Below, in pieces: positions 61,725 to 64,000 of a stretch of 64,000 nucleotides of DNA. The first letter of the stretch is position 1. The number at the start of each line of letters is the position of its first letter. Both the position numbers and the translations under genes were made by a program. This DNA comes from Ochotona curzoniae (taxonomy: Eukaryota; Chordata; Mammalia; Lagomorpha; Ochotonidae): assembly GCF_017591425.1 (NCBI RefSeq), contig NW_024465777.1:4650001-4714000 (forward strand), written 5' to 3'. The notes below the pieces were generated by a model. The model was not told the origin of the DNA and did no database searches. It was given only the letters and a program-made list of their open reading frames with translations.

Positions 61725-63115
61725 TATTTACCCCAAAGCAAATATCTGTGACTTCTTTGTATGTATTTGTTCCTTATCTGTTATTCCAGAGCCTTAAATA
61801 GTATCATGCATGTAGCAAGCCCCAGTGTTTGAAAGAACAAACAAATTCTGTAGAAGACAAAGGTTACACCTGGAATGAACTGGGTTTCCCATCTGTAAAA
61901 TGGGAAGCTATGTCCCCTTGCCCAGCACACAGCACCCATTCTCTGAGATCCAGTGAGACAGGGGCTGTCAGTCCCCTTTGAAGGTTATTTTAGGAAACTT
62001 AAGGAGCCACTCCAGGCACTTGGCAAGCTGCCCTTGGCACTGGCTATGGGGAGGAGCTGTCGGGGGGATTCTGAGGCTGAGTCTGGTGCTTGGCCAGTGT
62101 TGGCCTGAGAATTGGCAGGGCTGGTTTGCCTTGGGAACCTCCTGAGTGGCACCCTGGCTCTGGTGAGAAGCCTCCCTGGCTCTTGGCAGTGTATGCCGTG
62201 TTTCTCTCCTCCCATGGGGTGCTGAGAGCCAGGAAGCTGACTGCCAAGACCAGAACACACTGCTAGACGGTCCCTTCCTCCCTGGAGAAGACGTTTGGGG
62301 ACCAGAGAACTTCCAGGAACTTCTCTCCATGCTGAAGAGGGGCCGTGTCACTCACAGTGGGTTGTATTCTGAAGGTTCATAGTGCAGTGTTCCTTACAAA
62401 ACTCAGGAATAACAACAGCCAGTGTAGCTTCAGCTCTCGTGCCTGGTGGGCTGGTCTTACTGAGGAGGGTTTGGCTTTTCTCAGGCCTGTGTTTTGGAAG
62501 TCAGGGAAGTCAGATGACTCAGGCAGTGTGTGGTTGGGTGGATGTTGACAGCCGCATGTCTGACCAGCTCCAGAGCCCGTGTCCCAGGCCAGGAAACAGG
62601 GCAGGGGACCAGTGGAGCCAGATTAGGGGTTTGGCTTGGAGCAGCATCAGCCACTTTGCGGAGAGCTGGGAGCCCGAGGTCGTTGGTCAGGACCAAGGCC
62701 AGGGCTCCCATGACTGGCGCTGTGTCTGCAGCTGTCCTTCGCTCTCACTGCAGCTCTGTGAGCCCAGGCCGGCTCCTCCACACTGCAGGGGTGGCGAAGT
62801 GAAGTAGCAAGTAGATCGGATTCCAACAGGATTTCCACCTGCTGTTCTCAAATGGGGAGGGCTCCTTCCCTCTCTACCCTGCCTGAGAACAGCTGCAAAT
62901 AAGAACGTAGGTGCCAGTTCCTATATGGGTGCTACTTCTAGATTCTGTCAGCCCTTCAGGACTTTTGTTCTTGATAGGGTTAGTCTTCTGTCCTCTTTGC
63001 TTGCTTCTTCATATGTCCCACCATCCCTGTTCTTAAGGAACCTGCAGCCTAGTTAGGAAGATCAAGTGCAATGCACAGATCCCTTCACTACACAGTAGTA
63101 GGCCGTGACAACTTA
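61725..63115 (+). other. ZDHHC18 intron 2, nothing recognised
   Basis: Unique-looking intronic sequence with a short MIR-like motif at about 61880-61905 and no exon signature. Confidence 0.5.
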
Positions 63116-63119
63116 GGGT

Positions 63120-63395
63120 GTGCCCTGGGGCTCAGCAAGCTCAGCCACCGCATGAGAAGCCCACAGCCTGTGTGAAGGTCCCACCTCCACTTCCCACTTA
63201 GCTCCCTGCCAGTGTGCGCCCTGAGAGACAGCAGGTCGATGCTCTAGTACTTGGGTCTCCCTGCCACCCACCTGGGAGACCTGGGTGGAATTCCAGGCTT
63301 GGCTGTGAGGGCTGTTTGGAGAGTGAACCAATAGATCTTTATCTCTTCTAAAACTACTCTGCCCTTCAAATAAGTGAATCTTTCTAAAAGAAGAA
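63120..63395 (+). repeat. Old CSINE
   Basis: Sense, diverged, 'gggctcagcaagctcagcca' to 'cttcaaataagtgaatcttt'. Confidence 0.65.
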
Positions 63396-63454
63396 GGGAC
63401 AAACCATCTTAACACTGAACATTTGCTAATGAGCTCAAACCCAAACTTGGAAAA

Positions 63455-63560
63455 GTTGGGCACACACCCTGATTCTGAGTCCTGGCTGTGTGGCCATGGG
63501 CAGGTTGCTCAGCCTTCCTGAACAGTCTTAGCAGTAATGCGGACAAGGTGTGGATGGTGT
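63455..63560 (+). repeat. MIR fragment
   Basis: 'tcctggctgtgtggccatgg' and 'gcaggttgctcagccttcct' are sense MIR. Confidence 0.6.
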
Positions 63561-63735
63561 CAGTCTGGGATGTTACACAAAGTAATGGGGATTCTCAGCC
63601 CTGCGCTTGGTTACCTTGTCCCTCCCCTACGCCTCGACGCTTGTTCCCACAATTCCGTAGCTAGTGAGCACACCATGCATTTTGTAAACATAGCTTTGCC
63701 GTTTTCACTTCACATGTATTCATCCATGAACTCTT

Positions 63736-64000
63736 TAAAAAAATAGATTTTTCTTTTATTGGAATAGCAGATTTGCAGAAAGAAGGAAAGACAGAAAGAT
63801 CTTCCATCTGTTGTTTCACTTCCCAATTGGCTGTAACAGCTGGAGTGGAGCTGATCTGAAGCCAGGATCCAGGAGCTTCTTCTGGGTCTCCCATGGGTGC
63901 AGGTACCCAAGGACTTGCCTGATCTCCCATTGCCATAAGTAGGGAGTTGGATGGAAAGTGGATCAGCCAGGATATGAACTGGTGCCCTTATGGGATCCCA
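63736..64000 (-). repeat. CSINE, cut by the window edge
   Basis: Antisense copy running off the end at 'ccttatgggatccca'. Confidence 0.85.

Noticed and set aside
9781..63999. Many 60-160 residue open frames with themes such as [11 protein letters not shown] or [15 protein letters not shown] on both strands
   Set aside because: They are translations of CSINE copies in various frames, not genes.

Overview
The window is mammalian nuclear DNA, most likely from a pika (genus Ochotona, order Lagomorpha). Two things support this. The three protein-coding genes, ARID1A, PIGV and ZDHHC18, all lie on the + strand in the order known from the human 1p36.11 region. The intergenic and intronic DNA is packed with a tRNA-derived C-type SINE (CSINE), the lagomorph SINE class. 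The youngest copies (head resembling GCCTAGTGGCTAAAGTCC, B-box GGTTCTAATCC, tail ending in ATAAATAAATCTT) differ from the rabbit-type sequence I know, so pika is the best guess. No bacterial, viral or mobile-cassette system is present.

Layout. 1-8500: the 3' half of ARID1A (exons 13-20, the chromatin-remodelling BAF subunit) with its complete 3' UTR; this part contains no CSINE. 8500-18300: ARID1A-PIGV intergenic DNA with an L2 fragment carrying a strong CTCF-like motif, about fifteen CSINEs, a unique stretch with a TATA-like box and a GATA-motif cluster (16.7-17.7 kb) and a long (CA)n tract. 18300-28265: PIGV, with a CpG-island promoter and three coding exons giving a 492-residue GPI mannosyltransferase 2. 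28266-50800: intergenic DNA with L1-like, MLT1/MLT2-like LTR, MIR and many CSINE insertions, plus a processed UBE2L3 pseudogene on the minus strand. 50870-64000: the ZDHHC18 CpG island, exons 1 and 2, and the start of a long intron 2; the catalytic DHHC exons lie beyond the window.

The three genes are independent housekeeping genes (chromatin remodelling, GPI-anchor synthesis in the ER, protein palmitoylation in the Golgi) and share no pathway. The most informative signals outside the genes are the serial CSINE insertions that reuse one target site, the processed pseudogene, the CTCF-like motifs in convergent orientation around the PIGV promoter, and the GATA cluster upstream of it. I found no credible previously undescribed system. 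Repeat family names are given from memory of consensus sequences and should be confirmed with a repeat library. For CSINEs, '-' means the poly-T end comes first on the + strand.
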